Source: Cryobacterium gelidum
GTDB taxonomy: Bacteria; Actinomycetota; Actinomycetes; Actinomycetales; Microbacteriaceae
NCBI RefSeq assembly: GCF_004403985.1
Contig: NZ_SOHL01000008.1
Span: 186,001-250,000, forward strand
Length of the DNA: 64,000 nucleotides
Reading direction: 5' to 3'
Within the stretch, counting starts at the first letter, position 1; every line of letters starts with the position of its first letter. The position numbers were made by a program, and so were the translations under genes. The notes beneath the pieces are model-generated. The model was not told the DNA's origin, searched no databases, and saw only the letters and a list, made by a program, of their open reading frames with translations. Positions 34,691-44,933 of this stretch are shown here, in pieces.

Positions 34691-35812
34691 ATGAATTCAC
34701 TCCAGACCTTTGCCGACGGCTTTCGTGACGAGCCCGGCTATCTCGACTTCGGCCGGGTAGGCCCGCTCTCCGCGGCCGTCATGGCCGAGAGCCTCGGTCA
34801 GACCGAGGTGCTTTCCCGCGCCCGGCACGGCAGCCTCGACCATTTGGACGAACAAGATCTGCGAGCCCGCACCGCGGTATCCGAACTCACCGGATTCGCG
34901 GCCGATCAGATTGTGCTCCAGCCCAACACCAGTTCGGGCCTCATGCAGGCCATGTTCGGTTTGACCGGTTCCGTGCTGCTGTCCGCTGGAGACTTTCCGA
35001 GCGTGCCATTCGCGGCGGTGCGGGCCGCTGAGGCCCTGCACGCGGTCACCCCGCTCTGGTTGGAGACCGTGCGAGGCCGCGTCACCCCCGGCGAGATCCG
35101 TGACCAGCTCACCCCGGCCGTCGCTGCCGTCGCCGTCTGCCTGGTCGATTCCCGCACCGGGTACCGCACCGACCTCGACGGTATCCGTCAGGTCATCGGC
35201 GATCGCCTGCTCATCGTCGACGCCATCCAGGGATTCGGCGTCGTCGATGCCGCCTATGAGGCAGCGGATGTCGTCGCCTCCGGTGGTCAGAAATGGACAA
35301 GGGCCGGCTGGGGCACTGGTTTTCTCGCCCTGAGCGAGCGTGCACTGGAACGCCTCGTGCCGGTGTGCTCCGGCTATGTCGGCACTGACACCGACGACCC
35401 GTGGGACGAGGTCACCGCGCCCAGCCACGGCGCCCGCGCCTTTCGGGTCACCAATGGCGACTCCATAGCCCAGGCCCGGTTCGCCGCAGCCCTGGAGCAG
35501 ACCGCTGATGTCGGCGTCGACGTCATTCAGGCCGCCATGAATGACAACGTCTCCCGCATCATCGAACTCGTCGACGAATTCGTCATCGAGATCGTCTCAC
35601 CCCGCGATGCCAGGGAGCGGGCCGGAATCGTTGTGCTCGAGCCGCCGGCGGAACTGCTGACCACCCTCGTGGCGAGCCTGCATAACCACGGTCTCACCGC
35701 GACGACGCGCGGCGGAACGGTGCGGCTCTGCGTCCACGCTGTTCTCGACCCCGACACGGTGACCATGCTGAGGGCTGCCCTCACCGCCTACACGCTGGCC
35801 GCGACCTACTAG
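34691..35812 (+). CDS. Class V aminotransferase fold PLP enzyme
   Basis: A 373-aa PLP-dependent enzyme of the class V family (kynureninase or cysteine-desulfurase-like). The PLP-binding segment is ADVVASGGQKWTRAGWGTGF (Lys in GGQKW), preceded by LLIVDAIQGFGVVD (Asp that contacts the pyridine N) and QPNTSSGLMQAMF. The reaction is not clear from sequence. A start at 34643 is possible; 34691 (ATG) gives the more family-like beginning. No ribosome site decides it. It stands alone downstream of uppS. Confidence 0.82.
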   Translation: MNSLQTFADGFRDEPGYLDFGRVGPLSAAVMAESLGQTEVLSRARHGSLDHLDEQDLRARTAVSELTGFAADQIVLQPNTSSGLMQAMFGLTGSVLLSAGDFPSVPFAAVRAAEALHAVTPLWLETVRGRVTPGEIRDQLTPAVAAVAVCLVDSRTGYRTDLDGIRQVIGDRLLIVDAIQGFGVVDAAYEAADVVASGGQKWTRAGWGTGFLALSERALERLVPVCSGYVGTDTDDPWDEVTAPSHGARAFRVTNGDSIAQARFAAALEQTADVGVDVIQAAMNDNVSRIIELVDEFVIEIVSPRDARERAGIVVLEPPAELLTTLVASLHNHGLTATTRGGTVRLCVHAVLDPDTVTMLRAALTAYTLAATY

Positions 35813-36037
35813 ACCCGGCGATGCGTCCGGCTGCGCCTTCGGCTCGGAACCCGGAGCCGGCGTCAACGTAAGGTGAACGTCAGATTTTGGTGGGCGTGTC
35901 GGGTTTCTTTTTGTTCCCGTACGTCGTAGCGTCACAGTCATCAGGTACGACACCTGATCGAGACGGCCATATAAGTACGGCTCGAGAATCGCTTCATGGC
36001 CAGCTCGCCGATGTGATCCGCGTCCTCGTGACGCAGG

Positions 36038-37399
36038 GTGGGAGTGGCTGTGACCGCTAAACGAACCGACGCCAGCGCGACTGACCGGGTGGAGACATCC
36101 ACTTCGCAAACCGAGCGCACCTTCGTGTTGGACACCTCGGTGCTTCTGTCAGATCCGAAGGCAATCTTTCGCTTTGCCGAGCATGCCGTCGTGTTGCCCG
36201 TGGTGGTGATCAGCGAACTGGAGTCCAAGCGCAACGACCCGGAGATCGGATATTTCGCCCGGCAGGCGCTGCGCAATCTTGACGAGCTGCGGCTCAAGCA
36301 TGAGCGCCTCGACTTTCCGATTCCGGTCGGCGAGGGCGGTAGTCTGCGTGTGGAGCTCAACCACTCCAACATGTCGGTGCTGCCATCGGGCCTGCAACTG
36401 GGCGACAACGACTCGCGCATCCTCGCCGTTGCTCTCAATCTGGCCAACGATGGCATGACCGTGACCGTCGTCTCCAAGGATCTGCCGCTGCGGGTGAAGG
36501 CCGCATCGCTCGGCCTCGCTGCCGATGAATACCGGCACGAGCTCGCCGTTGATTCCGGCTGGACGGGCATGGACGAGATTACCCTCAGCGCTGAGCAGAT
36601 GAGCGTGCTCTATGACAAAGAAACGCTGGACTCCCGCACGGTGCAGGACATGCCGATCAACACGGGCCTCGTCATTCACTCCGACCGCGGGTCGGCCCTC
36701 GGCCGGGTGACCAGCCGTGGAACGCTCAAGCTCGTGCGCGGGGACCGTGACGTCTTTGGACTGCACGGTCGCTCGGCCGAGCAACGCCTGGCCATTGACC
36801 TGCTCCTCGACCCTGAGATCGGTATTCTCTCGCTCGGCGGGCGGGCTGGAACCGGTAAGTCGGCGCTGGCCCTCTGCGCGGGCCTGGAAGCCGTGCTGGA
36901 ACGCCAGCAGTATCGCAAGATCATGGTCTTCCGTCCGCTCTACGCGGTCGGCGGCCAGGACCTCGGCTTCCTGCCCGGTGACCAGGGCGAGAAAATGGGG
37001 CCGTGGGCGCAGGCGGTGTTCGACACGCTCGGCGCGATCGTGTCGGAAAATGTGGTCGAGGAGGTGATGGAGCGCGGCATCCTCGAAGTGCTTCCGCTCA
37101 CTCACATTCGCGGCCGGTCCCTGCATGACGCCTTCGTGATCGTCGACGAGGCGCAGTCGCTGGAACGCAACGTGCTGCTGACCGTGCTGAGTCGCATCGG
37201 TCAGAACTCGCGCGTGGTGCTCACCCACGATGTCGCCCAGCGCGATAATCTGCGGGTCGGCCGCTTCGACGGCGTCGCCAGCGTGATCGAAACGTTGAAG
37301 GGGCATCCGCTGTTCGCGCACATGACACTGACCCGTTCGGAGCGCAGCGCGATCGCAGCGCTCGTGACGGAGATGTTGGAGGGGAACGAGGTTATGTAG
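36038..37399 (+). CDS. PhoH-family ATPase with N-terminal PIN domain
   Basis: A 453-aa protein with a PIN RNase domain ([27 protein letters not shown], and later [12 protein letters not shown] and [11 protein letters not shown]) fused to a PhoH ATPase ([20 protein letters not shown], ending [16 protein letters not shown]). PIN-PhoH proteins are thought to be RNA-directed ATP-dependent helicase/nucleases. The start is uncertain: GTG codons at 36038, 36044 and 36050 are in frame, and the last follows GGGAG with good spacing. A perfect bidirectional terminator follows at 37477. Confidence 0.93.
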   Translation: MGVAVTAKRTDASATDRVETSTSQTERTFVLDTSVLLSDPKAIFRFAEHAVVLPVVVISELESKRNDPEIGYFARQALRNLDELRLKHERLDFPIPVGEGGSLRVELNHSNMSVLPSGLQLGDNDSRILAVALNLANDGMTVTVVSKDLPLRVKAASLGLAADEYRHELAVDSGWTGMDEITLSAEQMSVLYDKETLDSRTVQDMPINTGLVIHSDRGSALGRVTSRGTLKLVRGDRDVFGLHGRSAEQRLAIDLLLDPEIGILSLGGRAGTGKSALALCAGLEAVLERQQYRKIMVFRPLYAVGGQDLGFLPGDQGEKMGPWAQAVFDTLGAIVSENVVEEVMERGILEVLPLTHIRGRSLHDAFVIVDEAQSLERNVLLTVLSRIGQNSRVVLTHDVAQRDNLRVGRFDGVASVIETLKGHPLFAHMTLTRSERSAIAALVTEMLEGNEVM

Positions 37400-37476
37400 C
37401 TGAGCTGTCGAGCGGATGCTGGTGGGTCGCCCCGGCGACAGGTCACCTGCTCCTCAGCTCAAACATCGACGATGCC

Positions 37477-37513
37477 CAGGGTAGCTCCGAGAAAAACACT
37501 CGGAGCTACCCTG
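37477..37513. terminator. Bidirectional terminator between phoH and fumC
   Basis: CAGGGTAGCTCCGAG (37477-37491) pairs perfectly with CTCGGAGCTACCCTG (37499-37513) around the 7-nt loop AAAAACA, giving a 15-bp stem. It lies between two convergent genes, so it can serve both; the A/T content in loop and flank is modest. Confidence 0.88.
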
Positions 37514-37628
37514 ATAATCGCCGACACTCGACACCCCGCAGATAACCTGCCGCCGCAGCTGGATCGCGACCATCGCGCATCCGGTTATTGGCGCCTTTGT
37601 CGTGGAGCCGAATGGGTGGTGGTGTTGA

Positions 37629-39053
37629 CTATTTCTTCTGCGGGGGACGCGTCATGCTCAGCACGTCGAGGGCCGTGTCGAGTTCGGCGAGCGTGAGGTC
37701 GCCGCGTTCGACGTGGCCGAGCGCGATGACGGATTCACGCACGGTGAGGCCCTCGGCGACGGCCTTCTTGGCAACCTTGGCGGCGGCTTCGTAGCCGATG
37801 ACGCGATTGAGCGGGGTGACGATCGATGGCGACTTCTCAGCCAGCGCACGAGCGTGCTCGAGGTTGGCGACGAGGCCGTCGACGGTCTTGTCGGCGAGTA
37901 CGCGGGTCGCGTTGGACAGCAGGCGGATCGACTCGAGCAGGGCGGTTCCCATGACCGGGATACTGACGTTGAGCTCGAACGAGCCCGAGGCACCCGACCA
38001 GGCGATGGTGGCATCGTTGCCGATGACGCGCGAGCAAACCATGAGCACGGCCTCCGGAATGACCGGGTTGACCTTGCCGGGCATGATCGACGAGCCGGGC
38101 TGCAGGTCGGGGATGCTGATCTCGCCGAGCCCGGTGTTGGGGCCGGAGCCCATCCAGCGCAGGTCGTTGCAGATCTTGGTCAGCGAGACGGCGATGGTGC
38201 GCAGTGATCCGGAGGCGTCGACGAGGCCGTCGCGGTTGGCCTGGGCTTCGAAGTGGTCGCGCGCTTCGGTGATCGGCAGTTCGGTCTCGGTAACGAGAAG
38301 TTCGATGACGAGCTGCGGAAAGCCAGACGGGGTGTTGATGCCGGTACCGACCGCGGTGCCGCCGAGCGGAACCTCGGCGATGCGGGGAAGCGCCGTGCGA
38401 ATGCGCTCGATGCCCAGGCGCATCTGCCGGGCGTAGCCGCCGAACTCCTGTCCGAGGGTGACCGGGGTGGCATCCATCAAGTGGGTGCGGCCGGCCTTGA
38501 CGGCCTCTTTCCACAGTTCCGCCTTGGCCTCAAACGAGACGGCGAGGTGGTCGAGCGAGGGGATGAGCTCGTCGATCAGGGCGCTTGTGACGGCGATGTG
38601 CACCGACGTGGGGAACACATCATTCGAGGACTGGCTCGCGTTGACGTGGTCGTTCGGGTGCACCGGGCGGCCGAGGGCGCGGGTCGCGAGGGTCGCGAGA
38701 ACCTCGTTCATGTTCATGTTCGAGGAGGTGCCGCTGCCGGTCTGGTAGACATCGATCGGAAACTCGCTGTCGTACTGGCCGGTGATGACCTCGTCGGCGG
38801 CCGCGGCGATCGCATCGGCGATGTCCGCATCGAGCACGCCGAGCTGGGCGTTGGCGAGGGCTGCCGACTTCTTGATGCGGGCCAGGGCCGCGATCTGCGC
38901 GGACTCGAGGGTGGAGCCTGAGATCGGGAAGTTCTCCACGGCTCGCTGCGTCTGGGCACCGTACAATGCGTCCGTCGGTACCCGGACCTCACCCATCGTG
39001 TCGTGTTCGATCCGGTAGCCGGCGTTTGCGGAGGTGTCCACCACTATGTGCAT
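37629..39053 (-). CDS. fumC: Class II fumarate hydratase
   Basis: Interconverts fumarate and malate in the TCA cycle; cytosolic homotetramer, no iron-sulfur cluster. The 474-aa product carries the signature [16 protein letters not shown], substrate-site [17 protein letters not shown], and [34 protein letters not shown] is also typical. Length and motifs are normal. Followed by carbonic anhydrase upstream on the same strand. Confidence 0.97.
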   Translation of the reverse strand: MHIVVDTSANAGYRIEHDTMGEVRVPTDALYGAQTQRAVENFPISGSTLESAQIAALARIKKSAALANAQLGVLDADIADAIAAAADEVITGQYDSEFPIDVYQTGSGTSSNMNMNEVLATLATRALGRPVHPNDHVNASQSSNDVFPTSVHIAVTSALIDELIPSLDHLAVSFEAKAELWKEAVKAGRTHLMDATPVTLGQEFGGYARQMRLGIERIRTALPRIAEVPLGGTAVGTGINTPSGFPQLVIELLVTETELPITEARDHFEAQANRDGLVDASGSLRTIAVSLTKICNDLRWMGSGPNTGLGEISIPDLQPGSSIMPGKVNPVIPEAVLMVCSRVIGNDATIAWSGASGSFELNVSIPVMGTALLESIRLLSNATRVLADKTVDGLVANLEHARALAEKSPSIVTPLNRVIGYEAAAKVAKKAVAEGLTVRESVIALGHVERGDLTLAELDTALDVLSMTRPPQKK

Positions 39054-39116
39054 CCCTTTCGGTGCTGTAGGAGAGTCGTGCTGTGCGCAACGGCTGCGCG
39101 ATCATTCCTGGCGGGT

Positions 39117-39767
39117 CTAAATGACGCCCACCACGATATTGGGGTCGGCGTGCCCTTCGCGAAGAACGTAGTTCGCGCCGACGATAGCCAATGTACCTTC
39201 TGCGACGGCCGAGCTGATCACCTCGGACCGTTTGAGCATCTCGGTGACCGTGTCTTTGAGATGTTCCCGGCCGACGTGGCCGGCATCGACCAGCGCTGGG
39301 TCCACGAAAGCGGATACCGCCGGCCCGCTCACTCGACGCACCGCCGGAACGATCTTCTCGATAAGGTGCGTGATGTGGGTTGGCAGGGCCGGGGCATCCT
39401 CTGCTTGAGAGTCGATGGCGGCGCGCACCGCGCCGCACTCGTCGTGGGCGAGCACGAGGATCAGCGGCACGTGCAGCACGGCGACGGCATATTCGAGCGA
39501 GCCGAGCACGGATTCCGAGATGACCTGTCCAGCGTTGCGCACGACGAACAGATCACCCAGGCCCTGGTCGAAGATGATCTCGGCTGCGAGGCGGGAGTCG
39601 CTGCAACCGAACAGGGCGGCGTGCGGAGTCTGCTGGCCGACGAGCTCGGCCCGCCGATCGACGTCCTGGCGGTGGCGCGGGGTGCCGGCGACGAAGCGTC
39701 CGTTGCCCTCACGCATTTCTTCCCAGGCCTCGGCTGGAGACGGGATCGCCGTCGATGCCCGGTTCAT
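39117..39767 (-). CDS. Beta-class carbonic anhydrase
   Basis: Interconverts CO2 and bicarbonate. The zinc ligands are C54 and D56 in FGCSDSRLAAE, H107 and C110 in LAHDECGAV. The 216-aa length is usual. The start overlaps the end of the DUF4245 gene by four bases (ATGA) and lies 63 bases from fumC. Supplying bicarbonate for carboxylases is the likely role. Confidence 0.95.
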   Translation of the reverse strand: MNRASTAIPSPAEAWEEMREGNGRFVAGTPRHRQDVDRRAELVGQQTPHAALFGCSDSRLAAEIIFDQGLGDLFVVRNAGQVISESVLGSLEYAVAVLHVPLILVLAHDECGAVRAAIDSQAEDAPALPTHITHLIEKIVPAVRRVSGPAVSAFVDPALVDAGHVGREHLKDTVTEMLKRSEVISSAVAEGTLAIVGANYVLREGHADPNIVVGVI

Positions 39768-40417
39768 TCGGCGGCGTTCTGGGCCACGTTGGCGGCCAGC
39801 GCTGTAGCGAGGATTTCGAAGTCGCCGGTGGGTGCCGTACCGATGAGCACGTAGGTGCTCGCGCCGGCGGTCGTCACGAGGGCATAGTCGAAATTGCCCC
39901 GATCGGCGGCCGCCGCGCTGTTGCGGTACACGTCCCAGGTCACGCCGGCGATGCTGACGGTGTCAACGACGGGCACATCGGGCAGTTTCTGGGCGAGCCA
40001 GGTGGGGTTGGCGTCGAAGGCCTGGTTGAAGCCGATGTACTGATTGCCGGGCGTGAGCAACCCGATGTACCAGGACGGTACCTGACCGTTGCTGCCGGCC
40101 CGCCACTCGGCGTCGTTGGCGCTCCAGCCGCCCGGCAGCTCGGGGCTAGCAAGGGTGTGATCAACGACCGGCTGCACCTGGGCGGCGATGCTCGCATAGT
40201 CGACGTCGCGAATGACCGGATTGTCGTTGCGCGGCACCAGAAGTACGAGCACGAGCACGGCGCCCACCGTCACGAGCAGCGAGAGCACGAGATTGTTGAC
40301 GGTCTTGTGCGACCGGTACTTGCGCGAATTCTCGGCGAGCCGGTCGGCGGTCTCCTGGGGAGTCTCCGGCCGGCCCAGTTCAGCGACGACGCGCGGCGGC
40401 TTCGGGGCGCGGCTCAT
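39764..40417 (-). CDS. DUF4245 membrane protein
   Basis: A 217-aa protein with a cytoplasmic N-terminus, one TM (about residues 43-62, NLVLSLLVTVGAVLVLVLL) and an exported DUF4245 domain containing LPGGWSANDAEWR and VPSWYIGLLTPGNQYIGF. The family lies between xseB and downstream genes in many actinobacteria; function unknown. ATG 40417 overlaps the xseB stop, so translation is coupled. Confidence 0.9.
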   Translation of the reverse strand: MSRAPKPPRVVAELGRPETPQETADRLAENSRKYRSHKTVNNLVLSLLVTVGAVLVLVLLVPRNDNPVIRDVDYASIAAQVQPVVDHTLASPELPGGWSANDAEWRAGSNGQVPSWYIGLLTPGNQYIGFNQAFDANPTWLAQKLPDVPVVDTVSIAGVTWDVYRNSAAAADRGNFDYALVTTAGASTYVLIGTAPTGDFEILATALAANVAQNAAE

Positions 40418-40692
40418 CTGCTGGGCGTGCCGTCGGTGTCTGTGTCGACGGTGGTTGTGTCGGCGGCGGGCGCCGTGGCAGCCAGGCGGGCGGCATCGAG
40501 TCGGGCCTTGGCGCCGATCAGCCATTCTTCGCAGCGGCGAGCGAGGGCTTCGCCTCGTTCCCACAGCGCGAGCGACTGCTCCAGGGTGCTCGAACCCTGC
40601 TCGAGCTCGTTCACGACGCGAATAAGGTCATCGCGGGCCTGTTCGTAGCTGAGATCATTGATGGCGGGGGCAGGCGAGGTCATGACATCCAT
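40414..40692 (-). CDS. xseB: Exonuclease VII small subunit
   Basis: A 92-aa small subunit of the single-strand nuclease. The XseB helix is SYEQARDDLIRVVNELEQ followed by TLEQSLALWERGEALARRCEEWL. The remaining C-terminal 25 residues are Thr/Ala/Asp-rich and unique. It starts five bases after the xseA stop. Start may be at the first Met or the fourth codon. Confidence 0.95.
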   Translation of the reverse strand: MDVMTSPAPAINDLSYEQARDDLIRVVNELEQGSSTLEQSLALWERGEALARRCEEWLIGAKARLDAARLAATAPAADTTTVDTDTDGTPSR

Positions 40693-40697
40693 TCTAA

Positions 40698-41927
40698 TTA
40701 TCTCGACACGGTGGCGAGCACGGCGGCGTTCGCGGTGGCGGGTACCGTGCCGCTGGCCAAGGTGAGCAGGAGCTCGGTACCGGCCGGGGAATCTCCGACG
40801 CGGCGCAGCACGCGGCCGTCGGGCAGCTGGGCGATCGCATAACCGCGGTCAAGGGTGCCCTGGGGGGACAGGGCGCGCAGCTGAGAGCGCAACTCCAGCA
40901 CGGCGGCCTCGGCGCGCTCAAGAATGCGCCCGGTCAGTTCGGCACCGCGCGCAACGTAGCGGGTGAGGTCTTCGCTGCGAGAATCGATGATCCAGCGCGG
41001 GTCGACGAGCACCGGGCGGCTGCGCAACTGCGAGATTCGATCGATTTCCGACGAGAGGATGCCGGTGAGCCGGCTGCTGAGACGCGCCCTGGCCTGCTGC
41101 ACCCGGTTCAGTTCGTCGCTGACGTCGGGAACGACGCGCTTGGCGGCATCCGTCGGGGTGGACGCGCGCAGGTCGGCCACCTCGTCGAGCAGCGGACGGT
41201 CGGCCTCGTGCCCGATCGCGCTGACCAGCGGCGTCACACAGGCTGCTGCCGTGCGCACGAGGCTTTCATCGCTGAAGGTGAGCAGGTTTTGAAAATCGCC
41301 GCCGCCGCGGGCGACGATGATCACGTCGACCTCGGGATCAGCGTCGAGACGCGCGATGGCACTGGTGACCTCGCCGACGGCGCGATCACCCTGCACGGCG
41401 GCGTGAGCGACCCGAAAGTTGACGGCCGGCCAGCGCAGCTGGGCGTTACGAATGACGTCTTTCTCGGCGTCGGAATCTTTTCCGGTCACCAGGCCGATGC
41501 AGTGCGGCAGAAACGGCAGGCGCTTCTTGCGGGAGGCGTCGAACAGACCCTCGCTCGCGAGTTGCTTGCGCAGCCGTTCGAGCCGTTCCAGCAGGTCGCC
41601 GAGCCCGACGTGGCGCATTTCGAAGGCCTGCATGGTGAGCGTGCCGCCCTTGACCCAGAAGTTGGGCTTGACCAGCGCGACGACGCGGTCACCCGCCTTG
41701 AAGTCGGCGGTGAGTTTGGCGCGCACCGACGACCAGATCGTGAAACTCACCGTGGCATCTTCGGAGAGGTCCTTGAGCTTGCCGTAGACGTTGCCGCCGC
41801 TGGCCCCCCACTGGGTGATCTCACCTTCCACCCAGACCATGCCGAGACGTTCGATATAGCCGCGAATCTTGCCCGAGAGCAGGGCGACCGGCCACGGTGT
41901 CTCGACGGTGGCGGGGGCATCCGTCAT
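40698..41927 (-). CDS. xseA: Exonuclease VII large subunit
   Basis: Catalytic subunit of the bidirectional single-strand-specific exonuclease used in repair. The 409-aa product has the OB-fold N-terminus (WPVALLSGKIRGYIERLG, WVEGEITQW) and catalytic core (VDVIIVARGGGDFQNLLTF, VSAIGHEADRPLLDEVADL, RASTPTDAA). The ATG at 41927 gives the typical start. Just upstream of xseB; divergent from ispH, with 84 bases between. Confidence 0.95.
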   Translation of the reverse strand: MTDAPATVETPWPVALLSGKIRGYIERLGMVWVEGEITQWGASGGNVYGKLKDLSEDATVSFTIWSSVRAKLTADFKAGDRVVALVKPNFWVKGGTLTMQAFEMRHVGLGDLLERLERLRKQLASEGLFDASRKKRLPFLPHCIGLVTGKDSDAEKDVIRNAQLRWPAVNFRVAHAAVQGDRAVGEVTSAIARLDADPEVDVIIVARGGGDFQNLLTFSDESLVRTAAACVTPLVSAIGHEADRPLLDEVADLRASTPTDAAKRVVPDVSDELNRVQQARARLSSRLTGILSSEIDRISQLRSRPVLVDPRWIIDSRSEDLTRYVARGAELTGRILERAEAAVLELRSQLRALSPQGTLDRGYAIAQLPDGRVLRRVGDSPAGTELLLTLASGTVPATANAAVLATVSR

Positions 41928-42011
41928 GCCGTGGTCCTTGGTGTTGGGCTGGCTTGGGGCACAGGCTGGTCCTCCCAGAGTTTTTCGGTCGTGCGTGCGT
42001 AGACTGAGGCG

Positions 42012-43133
42012 GTGAAGACCGCGATTGAAACAAGCACAGCGCAAACGAACACAGCGCAAGCCAAGAGCACCTCGCCCGTTATCGGCTTGGGCATGCCACG
42101 CATCCCGAGCGCCCGCAACAGGCTTAAGGATACCCCGGTGGTCGGACACAAGCGGGTGCTGCTCGCTGCGCCTCGCGGTTACTGCGCCGGAGTCGACCGT
42201 GCGGTCATCGCGGTCGAGAAGGCGCTCGAACACTACGGCGCCCCGGTGTACGTGCGCAAGCAGATCGTGCACAACATCCATGTGGTCTCCGAGCTCGAGC
42301 ATTTGGGTGCCATCTTCGTCGACGAGGTCGACGAAGTTCCGCACGGCGCGCACATCGTCTTCAGCGCCCACGGCGTCTCCCCGGCCGTGGTCAATGCCGC
42401 CGCCGAGCGCGGCCTGCAAGCCATCGACGCCACCTGCCCGCTCGTCACCAAGGTGCACCGCGAAGCCGTGCGCTTCGCCCGCGACGATTTTCAGATTCTG
42501 CTGATCGGCCACGAAGGTCACGAAGAGGTCGAGGGCACCGCCGGTGAGGCCCCCGAGCACACCACCCTCGTCGGCAGCCCCGACGAAGCCGACACGGTCG
42601 TCGTGCGCGACCCCGATCGGGTGGTCTGGCTCTCGCAGACCACGCTGAGCGTCGACGAGACCATGGAAACCGTGCGCCGGTTGCGGGCGCGCTTTCCCAA
42701 CCTGCAGGATCCGCCGAGCGACGACATCTGCTACGCCACCCAGAACCGTCAGGTCGCCATCAAGAAGGTGGCCCGCGACTCCGACCTGGTGATTGTGGTC
42801 GGCTCCGCTAACTCGTCCAACTCGGTGCGCCTGGTCGAGGTGGCCCTGGAATACGGCGCCAAGGCCGCGTATCGCGTCGACTTCGCGAGCGAGGTCAAAC
42901 AGGAGTGGCTGGACAACGCGGCGACCGTCGGGGTGACGAGCGGGGCATCCGTTCCCGAGGAACTCGTCGACGAATTGCTTGAGGCGCTCGCCGACGCCGG
43001 ATATAACGACGTGGAACAGGTCAAGACCGCCGAAGAAGACCTCATCTTCTCGCTGCCCAAGGAGCTGCGCAAGGACCTCTCCGGCGAAACGGATGCCCGC
43101 GCCTTCGGTGGACGCGTCGCAGCAGCTGAATAG
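42012..43133 (+). CDS. ispH: 4-hydroxy-3-methylbut-2-enyl diphosphate reductase
   Basis: Last enzyme of the MEP pathway, yielding IPP and DMAPP. The three [4Fe-4S] cysteines are in [26 protein letters not shown] and [11 protein letters not shown]. 373 aa with a normal core; the first 45 residues are a low-complexity extension, so the true start could be the ATG at 42093 instead of the GTG at 42012, which has GAGGCG nearby. Supplies precursors used by UppS. Confidence 0.96.
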   Translation: MKTAIETSTAQTNTAQAKSTSPVIGLGMPRIPSARNRLKDTPVVGHKRVLLAAPRGYCAGVDRAVIAVEKALEHYGAPVYVRKQIVHNIHVVSELEHLGAIFVDEVDEVPHGAHIVFSAHGVSPAVVNAAAERGLQAIDATCPLVTKVHREAVRFARDDFQILLIGHEGHEEVEGTAGEAPEHTTLVGSPDEADTVVVRDPDRVVWLSQTTLSVDETMETVRRLRARFPNLQDPPSDDICYATQNRQVAIKKVARDSDLVIVVGSANSSNSVRLVEVALEYGAKAAYRVDFASEVKQEWLDNAATVGVTSGASVPEELVDELLEALADAGYNDVEQVKTAEEDLIFSLPKELRKDLSGETDARAFGGRVAAAE

Positions 43134-43154
43134 TCGACCGGGTAACCGAGTCAG

Positions 43155-43748
43155 CTACTGACGGCTGAGAAACTCAATGAGGGTCGGGTCGCTGAGCATC
43201 GCGGCGAGGATGAACGCAAACAGTGCCACGATCGACACAGCACCGCCGATAATCGGGATATAGAACGCTCGGCGGCGTTGGAGCAGCAGACGCACCGACA
43301 CCGCCGAGGCGGCCAGCCAGACGAACACCAGCGCGATAGCTCCGACCGAGGTCAGAGGCCCAAGACCGGCGGCTGGCGTGTAGGTTCCCAGGCCCTGCTG
43401 GGTATAGATCAGCTGCATCGCGTCGGGGAGTGCGCCGAGCGAAAACGCGCCATAGAGGGTGCCCAGGAGCCCGAAGGCCAGCAGCCCGATGGTCAGCGGC
43501 CGGTCCCAACCGGGCACGATGCGCCGAACCGGCTGGTGAGGCCGTTGCGGTGCCACCGGAGCAATCGACTGTTCTGCGCGCAATGGCGTGCCCGCTCCCG
43601 CCCCGACAATGGGGGCGGGAGCGGATTCAACCCGGTCTTCTTCCTGCGGAGGTCGCCACGTCCAGCCCTCGGGGGCAAGTTCGCCGTATTGGGGGCGGGG
43701 GCGGGGGTCTGCTGCTGGGGGTGGAACGGAGTCCGGGTTCTCTGACAT
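43155..43748 (-). CDS. DUF6264 membrane protein
   Basis: A 197-aa protein with a Pro-rich cytoplasmic N-terminus (about 95 residues, including YGELAPEGWTWRPPQ) and four TM segments (WDRPLTIGLLAFGLLGTLYG, LGPLTSVGAIALVFVWLAAS, and IIGGAVSIVALFAFILAAML). Members are actinobacterial proteins of unknown function. ATG 43748 lies four bases after the fba stop, suggesting cotranscription. Confidence 0.85.
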   Translation of the reverse strand: MSENPDSVPPPAADPRPRPQYGELAPEGWTWRPPQEEDRVESAPAPIVGAGAGTPLRAEQSIAPVAPQRPHQPVRRIVPGWDRPLTIGLLAFGLLGTLYGAFSLGALPDAMQLIYTQQGLGTYTPAAGLGPLTSVGAIALVFVWLAASAVSVRLLLQRRRAFYIPIIGGAVSIVALFAFILAAMLSDPTLIEFLSRQ

Positions 43749-43752
43749 TGCT

Positions 43753-44778
43753 CTAACTGTTTGAATGCCCGGCGGAGCCGAGCTGGCGGGTGGATTCGAC
43801 AACGCGCGCGGCCATGGCCGACTCGGCTACCTTGCCCCACGCACGCGGGTCGTAGACCTTCTTATTACCAACTTCGCTGTCGACCTTGATCACACTGTCG
43901 TAGTTCTTGAGCATGTAATCGGCGATCGAGCGGGTGAAGGCATACTGGGTGTCGGTGTCTATGTTCATCTTGACGACGCCGTTGGCGACGGCTTCGGCGA
44001 TTTCAGCATCGGTCGAGCCGGAGCCGCCGTGAAAGACCAGGTCGAGCGGCAGCGCTTCGAGTCCGAACTTGGCGGAGAGGCCGGTCTGGATCTCCTTGAG
44101 CAGTTCCGGGCGCAGCCTGACATTGCCGGGCTTGTAGACGCCGTGCACGTTGCCGAAGGTGAGGGCAGCCATATAGCGGCCCTGCTCACCGAGGCCGAGG
44201 GCCTCAACCATTCTGATCGCGTCATCGAGGGTCGTGTACAGGTTCTCGTTCACGTCAGCCTGAACGCCGTCTTCTTCACCACCGACGGCACCGATCTCGA
44301 CCTCGAGAATGGCGTTGATCGCGCGGGTGCGCTTCAGAATGTCTGTGGCGATCTCAAGGTTCTTGTCGAGCGCGATGGCCGAACCGTCCCACATGTGCGA
44401 CTGGAAGATGGGGTGGCCGCCGTCGGCCACCGCCGACTCCGAGGCTTCGATGAGCGGAATGACGAAGTCGCCCAGTGCGCCCTCTGGGCAGTGATCGGTG
44501 TGCAGCGCGATGGTGATCGGGTAATTGTCGGCGACCGCGTGAGCGAAGCGGGCGAAGGCGAGCGCGCCGGAGGCCCTGTTCTTCACGGTGTGCCCGGCGA
44601 AGTAGTCGGCACCGCCGGTGGTGACCTGAATGATGCCATCGGAGCCGGCTTCGGTCAGGCCCTGGAGAACGGCGTTGATACTCTGCGACGACGACACGTT
44701 GAAGGCCGGGTAGGCGAACCCGCCTGTCTTCGCTTTGTCGAGCATTGCGGCGTACTGGTCGGGGGTTGCGATGGGCAT
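43753..44778 (-). CDS. fba: Class II fructose-bisphosphate aldolase
   Basis: Zinc-dependent aldolase of glycolysis and gluconeogenesis, 341 aa. Zinc ligands are in IALHTDHCPEGAL and EVEIGAVGGEEDGV, with further residues in LVFHGGSGSTDAEIAEAV and VVKMNIDTDTQYAFTRSI. Divergent from glpX; together they balance the fructose-1,6-bisphosphate node. Confidence 0.96.
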   Translation of the reverse strand: MPIATPDQYAAMLDKAKTGGFAYPAFNVSSSQSINAVLQGLTEAGSDGIIQVTTGGADYFAGHTVKNRASGALAFARFAHAVADNYPITIALHTDHCPEGALGDFVIPLIEASESAVADGGHPIFQSHMWDGSAIALDKNLEIATDILKRTRAINAILEVEIGAVGGEEDGVQADVNENLYTTLDDAIRMVEALGLGEQGRYMAALTFGNVHGVYKPGNVRLRPELLKEIQTGLSAKFGLEALPLDLVFHGGSGSTDAEIAEAVANGVVKMNIDTDTQYAFTRSIADYMLKNYDSVIKVDSEVGNKKVYDPRAWGKVAESAMAARVVESTRQLGSAGHSNS

Positions 44779-44933
44779 TGCTTCTCCTCGAAAAATGTGC
44801 GGGGGTGTGACCCGAGTCTAACCACGCCCGCCTCCGCGTAGTCCGCCGCGATAGGGTGACTTGGGCGGACAATCCGCGCGATCCGCCGCGCATCCGTCGT
44901 AATCGAAGTCGAACTTACGTCCGGGAGGACCTT

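Noticed and set aside
36149-37321. 390-codon minus-strand frame opposite phoH
   Set aside because: Antisense shadow of a strongly supported gene with no start signal.
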